Positions 1 to 8,700 of a DNA stretch of 64,000 bases are shown piece after piece. Each line of letters begins with the position of its first letter. The stretch's first letter is position 1. Position numbers and translations under genes: made by a program. The notes beneath the pieces were generated by a model that saw only the letters and a program-made list of their open reading frames with translations, was not told the origin of the DNA and did no database searches. The DNA comes from Snodgrassella alvi_G (GTDB lineage Bacteria; Pseudomonadota; Gammaproteobacteria; Burkholderiales; Neisseriaceae), in assembly GCA_946478525.1 (NCBI GenBank), contig CAMLCH010000009.1, forward strand, positions 3,006-67,005, read 5' to 3'.

Positions 1-140
1 TTTTTTGAGTCTGTTAATCCGGGCAAGTGATAGTCTTCAGGAAGAATAACCGCAGCAACATATACACTTCCTACTAAAGGTCCACGACCAGCTTCATCAA
101 CACCTGCATGACTAGGTAATACGATTAATGACTGATTCAT
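1..140 (-). CDS. rnhB: Ribonuclease HII, N-terminal part (cut by window edge)
   Basis: The minus strand from 140 reads MNQSLIVLPSHAGVDEAGRG and continues with PLVGSVYVAAVIL and GLTDSK before the window ends. The GVDEAGRGP block, with its metal-binding Asp-Glu pair, and the later TDSK are signatures of RNase HII, which removes RNA from RNA-DNA hybrids and misincorporated ribonucleotides. Only the first 46 or so residues are present, so the C-terminus cannot be judged. The start codon lies one base beyond the lpxB stop, so the two genes should be co-transcribed and translationally coupled; lpxB-rnhB adjacency is known in other proteobacteria. Confidence 0.93.
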   Translation of the reverse strand, partial: MNQSLIVLPSHAGVDEAGRGPLVGSVYVAAVILPEDYHLPGLTDSK

Positions 141-141
141 T

Positions 142-1308
142 TTATTTTATGGCGTGCTCGAGAACTGCTTGTGCAGCTAATTCATCTGTTTTCATAGTTA
201 ATTGCTGATGCAAACGTTCAAAATCATTCTGTAAAGCACGAACTTCTGCTGGTGATTCATACCAATGCAGTACCGCCTGAGCTAATTTTTGTGGTGTGGC
301 GTTGTGCTGTAGTAATTCCGGTACGACATTTTTGCCCAGTAATATATTAGGCAAACCAACATAGGGAACTTTAATTTTATGTTTTACGTAGGTATAGGTA
401 AGTGATGAGATTTTATAACTGATTACCATTGGACATTGACATAAAGCAACTTCCAGCGTAGCCGTTCCACTGGTAACTAAAGCCACATCAGCTGCCTGGC
501 AAGCCATATCTGCATGAGCATTCATGATTCGCACAGGCAATTTCTGCCAAACTGGTTGTGCCAGAATTTCTAGCATCCGTTGTCGGGTTGCCACGGTAGC
601 AAGAGGCAGTAGAAATTGGGCTTGTGGATAATATTGTAGAATGATTTCGGCAGCCTGTAAAAACAGAGGAGCCATAAAATCTATTTCACTGACTCTACTG
701 CCCGGCATTAATACAAATACAGGATCATGCTCGGATAATCGCAGCTGAATTCTTCTGGCAGCTTTATCAATGTGTAATGGCAGAATTTGTGCCAATGGGT
801 GACCAATAAAACGAGCCCGACCACCAGCTTGTTGATACAACTCAGGCTCCATGGGAAATAAGCATAGTACTTCATCAACTTGTTTAACGATTTTTTTCAC
901 GCGTTTGCGCCGCCATGCCCAAACTGACGGACTAACATAGTGTACGGTAGCAATGCCGGCTTGTTTCAACTCCATAGCCACGCCAAGGTTAAAGTCTGGC
1001 GCATCAATGCCCACAAAAACCTGTGGCCGTATCTGTTTGAGAGCTTTAATTAAACCACGACGAATAGATAATATTTCCGGTAATTTTCTGACTACCTCAA
1101 CAAAGCCCCTCACAGCCAGCTTTTCCTGATCATATAAGCTATTGATGCCCGCAGCCAGCATACGCGGACCACCGATCCCGATAAAATTTACCTGCGGGTA
1201 TTGTTTACGGATGGCATTCATGAGATGAGCGCCCAGTAAATCACCGGATGCTTCCCCAGCACATAAAGCTATGGTCAATGGATGAGATTCAGTTGCAGAT
1301 TTATTCAT
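142..1308 (-). CDS. lpxB: Lipid-A-disaccharide synthase
   Basis: This 388-residue protein carries the GT19-family signature CAGEASGDLLGA at residues 16-27 and a C-terminal VTSGTATLEVAL block that belongs to the nucleotide-sugar site. LpxB joins UDP-2,3-diacylglucosamine to lipid X to make the lipid A disaccharide on the inner face of the cytoplasmic membrane. The length is normal for the family. The upstream sequence has no strong Shine-Dalgarno, but the first ATG leaves a short leader before the conserved block, which is typical. It is followed one base later by rnhB. The usual lpxD-fabZ-lpxA neighbours are not upstream; the tRNA operon is there instead, so lpxB-rnhB may have its own promoter between 1309 and 1399. 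Confidence 0.97.
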   Translation of the reverse strand: MNKSATESHPLTIALCAGEASGDLLGAHLMNAIRKQYPQVNFIGIGGPRMLAAGINSLYDQEKLAVRGFVEVVRKLPEILSIRRGLIKALKQIRPQVFVGIDAPDFNLGVAMELKQAGIATVHYVSPSVWAWRRKRVKKIVKQVDEVLCLFPMEPELYQQAGGRARFIGHPLAQILPLHIDKAARRIQLRLSEHDPVFVLMPGSRVSEIDFMAPLFLQAAEIILQYYPQAQFLLPLATVATRQRMLEILAQPVWQKLPVRIMNAHADMACQAADVALVTSGTATLEVALCQCPMVISYKISSLTYTYVKHKIKVPYVGLPNILLGKNVVPELLQHNATPQKLAQAVLHWYESPAEVRALQNDFERLHQQLTMKTDELAAQAVLEHAIK

Positions 1309-1399
1309 AGCAATAAAGCAAATTATTAAGCAACTAGCAGAGAATAACTGAAAATAGTCGAGCTGACGATAATCTTGTCACTTGACATTAGGTAAAATT

Positions 1400-1426
1400 A
1401 AAGCCCAAGCAAACTGCTTGGGCTTT
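1400..1426 (-). terminator. Intrinsic terminator of the tRNA operon
   Basis: A perfect 12-bp stem (1400-1411 with 1415-1426) closes a 3-nt loop. On the minus strand it sits directly after the 3' end of tRNA-His and is followed by a T-rich run, as expected for Rho-independent termination. Confidence 0.85.
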
Positions 1427-1432
1427 CCATTA

Positions 1433-1509
1433 TGGGGTGGCTGATGGGGCTCGAACCCACGACAACTGGAATCACAATCCAGGGCTCTACCAACTGAGCT
1501 ACAGCCACC
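1433..1509 (-). tRNA. tRNA-His (anticodon GTG)
   Basis: The minus strand folds as a complete tRNA. The acceptor stem GTGGCTG pairs with CAGCCAC, the anticodon is GTG, the T loop reads GTTCGAG, and CCA is encoded. The extra 5' G at 1509 faces a C discriminator, the identity pair specific to histidine tRNA. It is the last gene of the Pro-Arg-His operon. Confidence 0.97.
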
Positions 1510-1527
1510 ACAAAAACTTTTTAAATC

Positions 1528-1604
1528 TGGTGCGCCCGACAGGAATCGAACCTGTAACCCCCGGCTTAGAAGGCCGGTGCTCTATCCGGTTGAGCTACGG
1601 GCGC
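1528..1604 (-). tRNA. tRNA-Arg (anticodon TCT)
   Basis: On the minus strand GCGCCCG pairs with CGGGCGC in the acceptor stem. The anticodon loop CTTCTAA gives anticodon TCT (reads AGA/AGG), the T arm holds GGTTCGATTCC, and CCA is encoded. It is the middle gene of the tRNA operon, 18 bases upstream of tRNA-His. Confidence 0.97.
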
Positions 1605-1646
1605 GTGCTCTATACAATCATATCCGGATATGAGGATTCAGTCGAT

Positions 1647-1724
1647 TGGTCGGGGTGGTGGGATTCGAACTCACGACCCTCTGCTCCCAAAGCAGATGCG
1701 CTAACCAGGCTGCGCTACACCCCG
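1647..1724 (-). tRNA. tRNA-Pro (anticodon TGG)
   Basis: On the minus strand CGGGGTG pairs with CACCCCG in the acceptor stem. The anticodon loop TTTGGGA gives anticodon TGG, the T arm reads GAGTTCGAATC, and CCA is encoded. It is the first tRNA of the operon, so the promoter should lie just above 1724 on the plus-strand numbering. Confidence 0.97.
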
Positions 1725-2368
1725 ACGAGAGAAGCGAACTATACAGGGCAAAAAATATGTCGTCAAGAGGTTAAGAGTTACTTTTTAGCAAATTTTTGAA
1801 TTTTATGATTTATTTTATTTACCATCGGGTATCGTGATGGCCTCTGTCAGAATTGAATAATTTTTGGTGTATATGGTCATTATTAAAAACCGCTATTGCA
1901 ATAAATGCCAAGCAACGGTGATAAATTTTTACTGCCGCGAAAGGAAATTAAAGGTACTGCGCTGCGCTAATCAATGAATGCAGTTTGATTCTTCGCCACG
2001 AGCATTATCTCTAAATTGATATTATTGGTTTTAATTGCTATTTATTTATGCTTAAAAAGTTATTATTAGCAATCGATAATTTGATATTGTGGTTGAAATA
2101 ACTGTTATTCTGAGTGTAAAAGGTTAATCATTTATTCTGGAAAACAAGCCAATTCTGATTAGTTATGATTAATATCAGCCAGCATTCTAGGTTGTTTAAT
2201 TGCTACTGTTTAAATAAGCTTACATTTATATGGTATCAATAGAAATGATAATATTAGCAAAAATCAACATTTTTAAATTTAAATTATATTACGTCTAATT
2301 TGATATTTTATTGCTATGTATTTCTTTGCATAATACTGATTTATTTTTTATTTTATCTGGAATCGTTA
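1725..2368. other. Intergenic region between tRNA operon and folD
   Basis: About 640 bases, increasingly AT-rich toward folD. It must hold the divergent promoters of the tRNA operon and folD, but I cannot name either with confidence. I see no supported coding sequence or structured RNA here. Confidence 0.5.
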
Positions 2369-3235
2369 ATGACAGCTCAACTTATTGATGGTAAAAAAAT
2401 TTCACAACAAATCCTGCAGGATATAGCCGCACGTGTACAACAACGTATCAATAATCAATTACGCCGCCCTTGTTTGGCGGTGGTATTAGTTGGTGAGGAT
2501 CCGGCCAGTGCAGTCTATGTACGCAATAAAAAACGTGCCTGTGAAACAACAGGTTTCGAATCCCGCAGCTATGAATTACCAGCACAGACCAGTGAAGAGG
2601 AATTACTGACGCTGATTGATGAGATGAATACGGACAGAGATATAGATGGTATTCTGATACAACTGCCTTTACCAAAACATATTAACAGCCAACTGGTTTT
2701 GGAAAGAATTGTCCCGCATAAGGATGTAGACGGTTTTCATCCTTATAATATTGGTCGCTTGGTGGTTAAAATGCCATTAATGCGTCCCTGTACGCCTAAA
2801 GGGGTAATGACATTGATGGATGCCTATGGAATCAACGTTATTGGTAAAAAAGCGGTGATTGTAGGCGCGTCAAATATTGTCGGTCGACCACAGGCACTTG
2901 AGCTGTTATTGGCTCGTGCAACTGTAACCATTTGCCACAGTGCAACACAAAATCTTGCCGAGGAGGTTGCTGCAGCAGATATTGTGGTAGTCGGTGTAGG
3001 TAAACCAAATTTTGTCAAAGGTGAGTGGATTAAACCCGGAGCGGTTGTAATTGATGTTGGCATTAATCGTCTTGAGAATGGGCAATTATGTGGTGATGTT
3101 GAGTTTGCTGTAGCCTGTGAACGAGCCGCAATGATTACACCGGTACCCGGTGGGGTTGGCCCGATGACCATTGCAACATTAATGGAAAATACATTGCAGG
3201 CGGCAGAAATTCACGATATTGACAATAATCATTAA
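2369..3235 (+). CDS. folD: Bifunctional methylenetetrahydrofolate dehydrogenase / methenyltetrahydrofolate cyclohydrolase
   Basis: This 288-residue protein begins MTAQLIDGKKISQQ. It contains the substrate-site block ASAVYVRNKKRA (catalytic Tyr and Lys), the DVDGFHPYNIGRL stretch, the Rossmann motif VIVGASNIVGRP for NADP, and the closing PVPGGVGPMT signature. FolD interconverts 5,10-methylene-, methenyl- and 10-formyl-tetrahydrofolate in the cytosol, feeding purine and formyl-Met synthesis. The reading frame is open upstream to 2300, but the ATG at 2369 gives the standard family N-terminus, so I start there. It stands alone, with a hairpin 144 bases downstream. Confidence 0.97.
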   Translation: MTAQLIDGKKISQQILQDIAARVQQRINNQLRRPCLAVVLVGEDPASAVYVRNKKRACETTGFESRSYELPAQTSEEELLTLIDEMNTDRDIDGILIQLPLPKHINSQLVLERIVPHKDVDGFHPYNIGRLVVKMPLMRPCTPKGVMTLMDAYGINVIGKKAVIVGASNIVGRPQALELLLARATVTICHSATQNLAEEVAAADIVVVGVGKPNFVKGEWIKPGAVVIDVGINRLENGQLCGDVEFAVACERAAMITPVPGGVGPMTIATLMENTLQAAEIHDIDNNH

Positions 3236-3378
3236 TTGCCTCTATACAACTACTACTTTTTGTATGGTCATCTAGCTGATTAATCCGGATTTTCTATTGA
3301 TCAGCACCAACATTCGAATGTTCTGCTCATCAGTAATGCTACTTTAAAGTTAATTATAAATGGGCTAGATTGGCATAA

Positions 3379-3411
3379 GTCCTGTATGAAATTGTGGCAC
3401 TCATACAGGAC
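3379..3411 (+). terminator. Hairpin downstream of folD, possible terminator
   Basis: An 11-bp perfect stem (3379-3389 with 3401-3411) encloses an 11-nt loop and is followed by a moderately T-rich stretch. It is 144 bases past folD, so it may end a long 3' untranslated region or be the end of something lost. Confidence 0.45.
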
Positions 3412-3567
3412 ACTTTACTGTTATTGTGATGTCAATTAATTGATGATTTCGATCGGAATAGCTAGCAGTTGTTTGCTCTTAGCTAAGTGTTAATGATGAC
3501 TGCTCTGTGTAATTAATTATGGTAATATTAATTAAACGCATCCACTCGTGAATATCGAGATTGAGTG

Positions 3568-4479
3568 TTGAAAATTAAAAAAATATTTTTGATATTATTA
3601 TTAGTTATTTTAATAAATTGCGTGGTACGAACACAAACTTCAACTAAGAAATATCTTCAATAAAATTTTTGTCAGCTGATAGATTGTCTAAAAGATAAGC
3701 AGACCTAAAACAAATCAATTAATTATCTTAAAAATGATACATTTATATTAAAAATGCAATTATTGCTGATAAAATTTTAGACTATTGTCTTTATATTGAT
3801 AACTATATAAATGTAATATTAATTTATTTCTAATTCTTCTGATTACCAAAAATAAAAGCTACCATATTGAATACACAAGATATTAGATATTTGGAGTTAA
3901 TGGCAATTTACCAACCATGGCTAGGTTGTGCGATAAAATCACTGAAACAATTAAGACGAAGATGAAATAATCTAAAAAAATAAAAGTAAATCAGATATAA
4001 ACAAGCTACAACAAAATGTTATCAATTACAATCAAGAGAGTAAATAATACACAGATAAAGTACCAAATGCATATTTAACAAACCTATTGACAAGGTTGAT
4101 GGTAATTTTTTAAAAGCAATCTATCCATTGTTTGGTTCAAATGTTGATAAAAAACAGGGTATCGTTTTTGAAAGGATGGAAAGTAAAGGAATTCCTGATA
4201 GTGTTCGAATTTTAGAAGGTTATCACTGGCAAGGAGGAATTTATTGTTAAAAGCTATGATTTAAACGATGAAAACCTAGATGAATTTAAAAAATAGGGGG
4301 ATATTTTTAACTCAGGCATTAATATGAAAGAGCCTGATAATTAAAAGCCCAGCTTAGAGGTTGAAATGTACTATATCCTCCCACGTGATAGCAGTAGAGC
4401 TTACAGTAAAAAGCAGTTAATGACTATTTGGCATGACATAACCAATAGGATCAGGGAAAGTTCGTTTACAAATAAGTAA
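3568..4479 (+). pseudogene. Decayed gene, probably a secreted or lipid-anchored protein, function unknown
   Basis: A TTG at 3568 opens a short reading frame with a lysine-rich start, a hydrophobic stretch (LLLVILINCVV) and a cysteine, like a lipoprotein signal; it stops after about 31 codons. Protein-like sequence resumes in several frames: NGNLPTMARLCDKITETIK near 3900, KPIDKVDGNFLKAIYPLFG and then IPDSVRILEGYHWQGG around 4080-4250, a frame change to FIVKSYDLNDENLDEFKK, then SLEVEMYYILPRDSSRAYS near 4350-4420, ending with TNK and a TAA at 4479. At least two internal stops and two frame changes separate these pieces. I do not recognise the family. The order and spacing suggest one ancestral gene of roughly 300 codons that has been inactivated. 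Confidence 0.6.
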
Positions 4480-4871
4480 AAAGTACTGCGGTTGCACAAT
4501 TTATCTGAGCACTAAAAGTAACTTATCATAATTCAATTTATCTTTATAGCATATTTCAATTAGACAAAAGGTATAATAACTATTGTCTTTTCAGAGAAGA
4601 CTATAAGAAGTTGTTTAAATTACAGGATTAATATATTTAAAATTAATTTTGATGAATTATTCAATAATAATACGGTAAGAAATGAAAATGAATCAGTAAT
4701 AGCTAAATCATTTAGTATTGAACTACAACAATTAATAATTCAAATGAGTATTTTTATCCTAATATCTAAGCTAGTTTTTGTGGTGATGCACAAAAACTAG
4801 CTTAAAACTTAATTTGTCAAAATATGCATTTCTCCTGATTAGACAAAAGCATTCATAATATCTATTTCAAT
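4480..4871. other. AT-rich region before the tandem duplication
   Basis: About 390 bases between the decayed gene and the first copy of the duplicated spacer. Apart from the strong hairpin at 4767-4804 I see no feature. Confidence 0.4.
4767..4804. terminator. Perfect 16-bp inverted repeat, terminator-like
   Basis: The arm at 4767-4782 is the exact reverse complement of 4789-4804, with a 6-nt loop. The stem is AT-rich except for its ends, and neither flank has a clean T-run, so it could be a bidirectional terminator or another structured element. It lies 68 bases left of the duplicated block. Confidence 0.45.
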
Positions 4872-5652
4872 ATAAAATAAATTATTTCTAAAACAGCATT
4901 TTGAAAAATGCAAAGATATTTACAACATTCAAAAACTTATCAAGGAGAGCATTTTATGTACCAACCCAAAACGTTTAATGGATATTATGTCTGAGCACAC
5001 TATTTAGTTTATATAATATGTCCTTAATCATATCTTATTGAATATGGTAAATGAATAATATATATATCCAAAAATTACTGAGAATGAAACATTAAATTGG
5101 ATTAAGTTTTTAAATGGTGAAGCAGCTTTAGTTATAGATGAGATTTCTAAAATTTATTTGTTATATGATAGCAATATCACCACCATGCGAGAAAATCTCT
5201 TTAATTGTTATCAATAATTTATGTACCAAATAAGGGAGATGGTTCGATCAGTTTACATAAATTCTGCAAAAAAATGGAGTGGCCAGATAATAGATTGGCT
5301 CAATATAAAGATTAAAAAAATAGAAGATTGCTGAAAATTTATAATAAAATACCCTGATTACCAATCGTTTTATCCATAACAATTTGAGTAATATCTATAG
5401 AAATGGATGAAATATTTAGCAAGCTCAAGTAATACGATATAAAATAATTATTTAACCATATCTAATAGAATTGGTAAGCAGATTTTATTTAATTACGTAA
5501 ATACAATCCGGTTAATAAAACTTCCATTAATCTGCATAGCAGCCATATAATCAGGTGCGACATATCGCTACTGTTGAATGTTTTGTGTAATTAATCATTT
5601 TAGGTGTTAATTAAATGTACCAATTTTTAGTTGATGCGTGGGCTGCATTAAG
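4872..5652 (+). repeat. Direct repeat, copy 1 (spacer plus first codons of the membrane-protein gene)
   Basis: Read base by base, this block matches 6191-6971 without a difference that I could find, at a fixed offset of 1,319 bases. It covers a 743-bp spacer and about the first 38 bases of the following gene. Similarity continues, with many substitutions, through the rest of the gene. The left edge is the run ATAAAATAAATT. Confidence 0.95.
5044..5334 (+). pseudogene. Possible gene relic inside the duplicated spacer, copy 1
   Basis: In one frame the stretch from 5059 to 5334 has only one internal stop (TAA at 5215). It reads NETLNWIKFLNGEAALVIDE, later LLYDSNITTMRENLFNCYQ, and after the stop MYQIREMVRSVYINSAKKWS and WLNIKIKKIEDC. 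An ATG at 5044 in the same frame is cut off after three codons. The composition looks protein-like, but no family is recognised. It may be a relic, or coincidence in AT-rich DNA. Confidence 0.35.
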
Positions 5653-6199
5653 ACTTAAGTTTTATCCTCTCAAGCATTATCGTTATTCATTAAGTATTAC
5701 AATACCGATTTTATTCACGCTTGGTTTAATCAATGCAGCCCCAACGTCTCCATCTTCGACCGGATATCTGGTCGGATTAATTAGCTATTTTATTGCTTTA
5801 ACCGTTCTCCGCTGGCTAGTATTATGTCTGGTAATGAAAGTTTTTCTGAGCCCGGCGAACAGTTTTCTAACGGAATGGGGTGGTTATGCACTGGTCACTG
5901 AAGCATTAATAATGCCATTGTTTGCTGTATTTTATTGGCCTGAGATAATGGCTATACCAGGCTTTTTGTGGCTATCATGGATTATGTTGGTTCAATTTAT
6001 CGGTTTTATCCAAATAAGTAAACACAAACCTGGCAAAATTATTCTTGCTTATATTGTTTATTTTTTAGTTGCTGGTATAGCTGGGGTAATAATATTAGGT
6101 ATCTTTTATAGTATGAACTGGCTTAGTATTGAAGCTTTCTTGAGAGCGTTGTGTTTGAATATCCCAGATACTGTTATCAGCCTTCTTCTGATAAAATAA
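5615..6199 (+). CDS. Integral membrane protein, paralogue A, function unknown
   Basis: This is a 194-residue protein starting MYQFLVDAWAALRLKF. After a short basic segment it has about five hydrophobic spans (near residues 28-41, 50-77, 90-108, 115-132 and 142-163), so it should sit in the cytoplasmic membrane. The overall plan, an N-terminal cytosolic piece followed by a five-helix bundle, resembles Yip1-type proteins, but I see no diagnostic motif and do not assign it there. The next gene's product is a paralogue, by eye about four-fifths identical. The C-termini differ: this copy lacks two residues before LNIPDTVIS and ends in LLLIK, with its stop lying inside the second repeat copy. No strong Shine-Dalgarno is visible apart from a weak AGG. 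Confidence 0.75.
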   Translation: MYQFLVDAWAALRLKFYPLKHYRYSLSITIPILFTLGLINAAPTSPSSTGYLVGLISYFIALTVLRWLVLCLVMKVFLSPANSFLTEWGGYALVTEALIMPLFAVFYWPEIMAIPGFLWLSWIMLVQFIGFIQISKHKPGKIILAYIVYFLVAGIAGVIILGIFYSMNWLSIEAFLRALCLNIPDTVISLLLIK

Positions 6200-6971
6200 A
6201 TTATTTCTAAAACAGCATTTTGAAAAATGCAAAGATATTTACAACATTCAAAAACTTATCAAGGAGAGCATTTTATGTACCAACCCAAAACGTTTAATGG
6301 ATATTATGTCTGAGCACACTATTTAGTTTATATAATATGTCCTTAATCATATCTTATTGAATATGGTAAATGAATAATATATATATCCAAAAATTACTGA
6401 GAATGAAACATTAAATTGGATTAAGTTTTTAAATGGTGAAGCAGCTTTAGTTATAGATGAGATTTCTAAAATTTATTTGTTATATGATAGCAATATCACC
6501 ACCATGCGAGAAAATCTCTTTAATTGTTATCAATAATTTATGTACCAAATAAGGGAGATGGTTCGATCAGTTTACATAAATTCTGCAAAAAAATGGAGTG
6601 GCCAGATAATAGATTGGCTCAATATAAAGATTAAAAAAATAGAAGATTGCTGAAAATTTATAATAAAATACCCTGATTACCAATCGTTTTATCCATAACA
6701 ATTTGAGTAATATCTATAGAAATGGATGAAATATTTAGCAAGCTCAAGTAATACGATATAAAATAATTATTTAACCATATCTAATAGAATTGGTAAGCAG
6801 ATTTTATTTAATTACGTAAATACAATCCGGTTAATAAAACTTCCATTAATCTGCATAGCAGCCATATAATCAGGTGCGACATATCGCTACTGTTGAATGT
6901 TTTGTGTAATTAATCATTTTAGGTGTTAATTAAATGTACCAATTTTTAGTTGATGCGTGGGCTGCATTAAG
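6191..6971 (+). repeat. Direct repeat, copy 2
   Basis: This is the second copy of the block at 4872-5652. Its first bases overlap the last codons and stop of paralogue A, so the duplication joint lies within the end of that gene. Identity ends near the 13th codon of paralogue B, where the first silent change appears. Confidence 0.95.
6363..6653 (+). pseudogene. Possible gene relic inside the duplicated spacer, copy 2
   Basis: This is identical to the relic at 5044-5334, including the single in-frame stop. If it was once a gene, it was already broken before the duplication or before the copies were last homogenised. Confidence 0.35.
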
Positions 6972-7518
6972 GCTTAAGTTTTATCCAATCACGCATTATC
7001 GTTATCCACTAAGTATTATAATAGCAATTTTATTCACGCTTGGTTTAATCAATGCAGCCTCAACCCCTCCACTTTTTATCGGTTCTCAGGTCGGATTAAT
7101 TAGCTTTTTTATTACTTTAACCATTCTCCGCTGGCTAGTATTATGTCTGGTAATGAAAGTTTTTCTGAGCCCGGCAAACAGCTCTCCAATGCAATGGTGT
7201 GGTTATGTGCTGGTCACTGAAGCATTAATGATGCCATTACTTGCTTTAATTTATTGGCCTGAAATAATGGTTATGCCAAGCTTTTTGTGGCTATCATGGA
7301 TTATGTTGGTTCAGTTTGTCGGTTTTATCCAAATAAGTAAACACAAGCCTGGCAAAATTATTCTTGCTTATATTGTTTATTTTTTAGTTGCTGCCATAGC
7401 CGGAGCGATATTATTAAGTATCTTTTTTAGTATGAACTGGCTTGATATGGAAGCTTCCTTGAAAGCGATGCGCCAGTATTTGAATATTCCAGATACTGTT
7501 ATCAGCCCTCTGTTGTAA
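6934..7518 (+). CDS. Integral membrane protein, paralogue B, function unknown
   Basis: This 194-residue paralogue of the preceding membrane protein shares the start MYQFLVDAWAALRLKFYP, the core ILRWLVLCLVMKVFLSPANS and the late segment GFIQISKHKPGKIILAY. Differences cluster in the loop after the first span (residues 43-55), in loop residues around 84-90 and at the C-terminus. Hydrophobic spans lie in the same places as in paralogue A. The spacer in front is identical to that of paralogue A, so both should have the same promoter and be expressed together. No function can be assigned. It is followed by 135 bases and then gapA on the same strand. Confidence 0.75.
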   Translation: MYQFLVDAWAALRLKFYPITHYRYPLSIIIAILFTLGLINAASTPPLFIGSQVGLISFFITLTILRWLVLCLVMKVFLSPANSSPMQWCGYVLVTEALMMPLLALIYWPEIMVMPSFLWLSWIMLVQFVGFIQISKHKPGKIILAYIVYFLVAAIAGAILLSIFFSMNWLDMEASLKAMRQYLNIPDTVISPLL

Positions 7519-7653
7519 TCAGGATGTGGAAAAAAGTCATATAGGTTATAATGTTTAACGGTATTGAATATTTAAATATACCTTACTATAAACCAGCCAT
7601 CAGTTTGCCAGAATGTATTTCCCCGGCTCTGTCTGACATAAAAAGGAATAATC

Positions 7654-8682
7654 ATGACGTTAAAAGTTGCCATTAACGGTTACGGCCGCATTGGTCGCCA
7701 AGTGTTACGAGCAATTTACGACTATAACCTGCGTGATCAGTTTGAAATCGTAGCAGTAAATGCCAGCGGTTCGTTAGAAACCAGCGCTCATTTGACCAAA
7801 TTTGATACTGTTCATGGTCGTTTTGCAGCTGAAGTGAGCTTTGATGACAATGGATTGGTGGTTAATAATGACCACATCCGCTTTTTTTCTACTCGCAATC
7901 CGGCTGAATTGCCTTGGGGAGAGCTTGGGGTAGATTTAGTACTGGAATGTACCGGCGCATTCAACAGTAAAGAAAAAGCCAGTGTGCATATAAACAATGG
8001 TGCTAAAAAGGTATTAATTTCAGCTCCCGGTGGCACGGATGTTGATGCTACAGTGGTTTACGGGGTAAACCATCATATTCTGACCCCAGACATGACCGTT
8101 ATTTCTAATGGATCCTGCACTACCAACTGTCTGGCTCCCGTTGCCAAAGCTGTTAATGATGGTGTAGGCATTGTTAAAGGTCTGATGACTACAATTCATG
8201 CTTTTACTAATGATCAGGTACTTACTGATGTGCGCCATAAAGATTTACGCCGTGCCCGCAGTGCTGTTGAAAATATTATTCCAACCAAAACTGGCGCCGC
8301 TAAAGCACTCGGACTAGTAATACCGGAGTTGCAAGGTAAATTTGATGGTTTTGCAGTTCGGGTTCCAACCATCAATGTCTCTTTAGTGGATTTAACTTTT
8401 GAAGCAGCACGTGACACCACTGTGGATGAAGTTAATGCACTGGTTAAAGCCGCTAGTGAAGGCAGTATGCGTCATATTCTTGGTTACAATACACTTCCGC
8501 TGGTTTCTACCGATTTTAATCATACTCCTCAGGCATCCATTTTTGACAGTACTTTAACCAAAGTTACCAATGGCAATATGGTTAAAATATTGGCTTGGTA
8601 TGATAATGAATGGGGCTTTAGCTGCCAGATGTTGAACACTGCTCGAGCAATGTTTGGTATTGAAGTTACACCTTTAGTCTAA
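7654..8682 (+). CDS. gapA: Glyceraldehyde-3-phosphate dehydrogenase, type I
   Basis: The 342-residue enzyme has the nucleotide-binding motif NGYGRIGR at residues 8-15 and the catalytic block SNGSCTTNC with nucleophile Cys155. It oxidises glyceraldehyde-3-phosphate to 1,3-bisphosphoglycerate, or the reverse in gluconeogenesis, in the cytosol. The first strand after the dinucleotide fold ends VNASGSLET, with Asn-Ala where strictly NAD-dependent enzymes usually have Asn-Asp. This hints at some NADP use, although that is inference. The start is supported by AAAAGGAAT eight bases upstream. A hairpin made of DNA-uptake-like words follows 18 bases after the stop. The gene is monocistronic. Confidence 0.96.
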   Translation: MTLKVAINGYGRIGRQVLRAIYDYNLRDQFEIVAVNASGSLETSAHLTKFDTVHGRFAAEVSFDDNGLVVNNDHIRFFSTRNPAELPWGELGVDLVLECTGAFNSKEKASVHINNGAKKVLISAPGGTDVDATVVYGVNHHILTPDMTVISNGSCTTNCLAPVAKAVNDGVGIVKGLMTTIHAFTNDQVLTDVRHKDLRRARSAVENIIPTKTGAAKALGLVIPELQGKFDGFAVRVPTINVSLVDLTFEAARDTTVDEVNALVKAASEGSMRHILGYNTLPLVSTDFNHTPQASIFDSTLTKVTNGNMVKILAWYDNEWGFSCQMLNTARAMFGIEVTPLV

Positions 8683-8700
8683 ATTTGCAGTTATTTTGGC

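Noticed and set aside
1437..1799. A 120-codon open frame on the plus strand
   Set aside because: It runs antisense through all three tRNA genes and has the well-known false-protein look of tRNA-derived reading frames.
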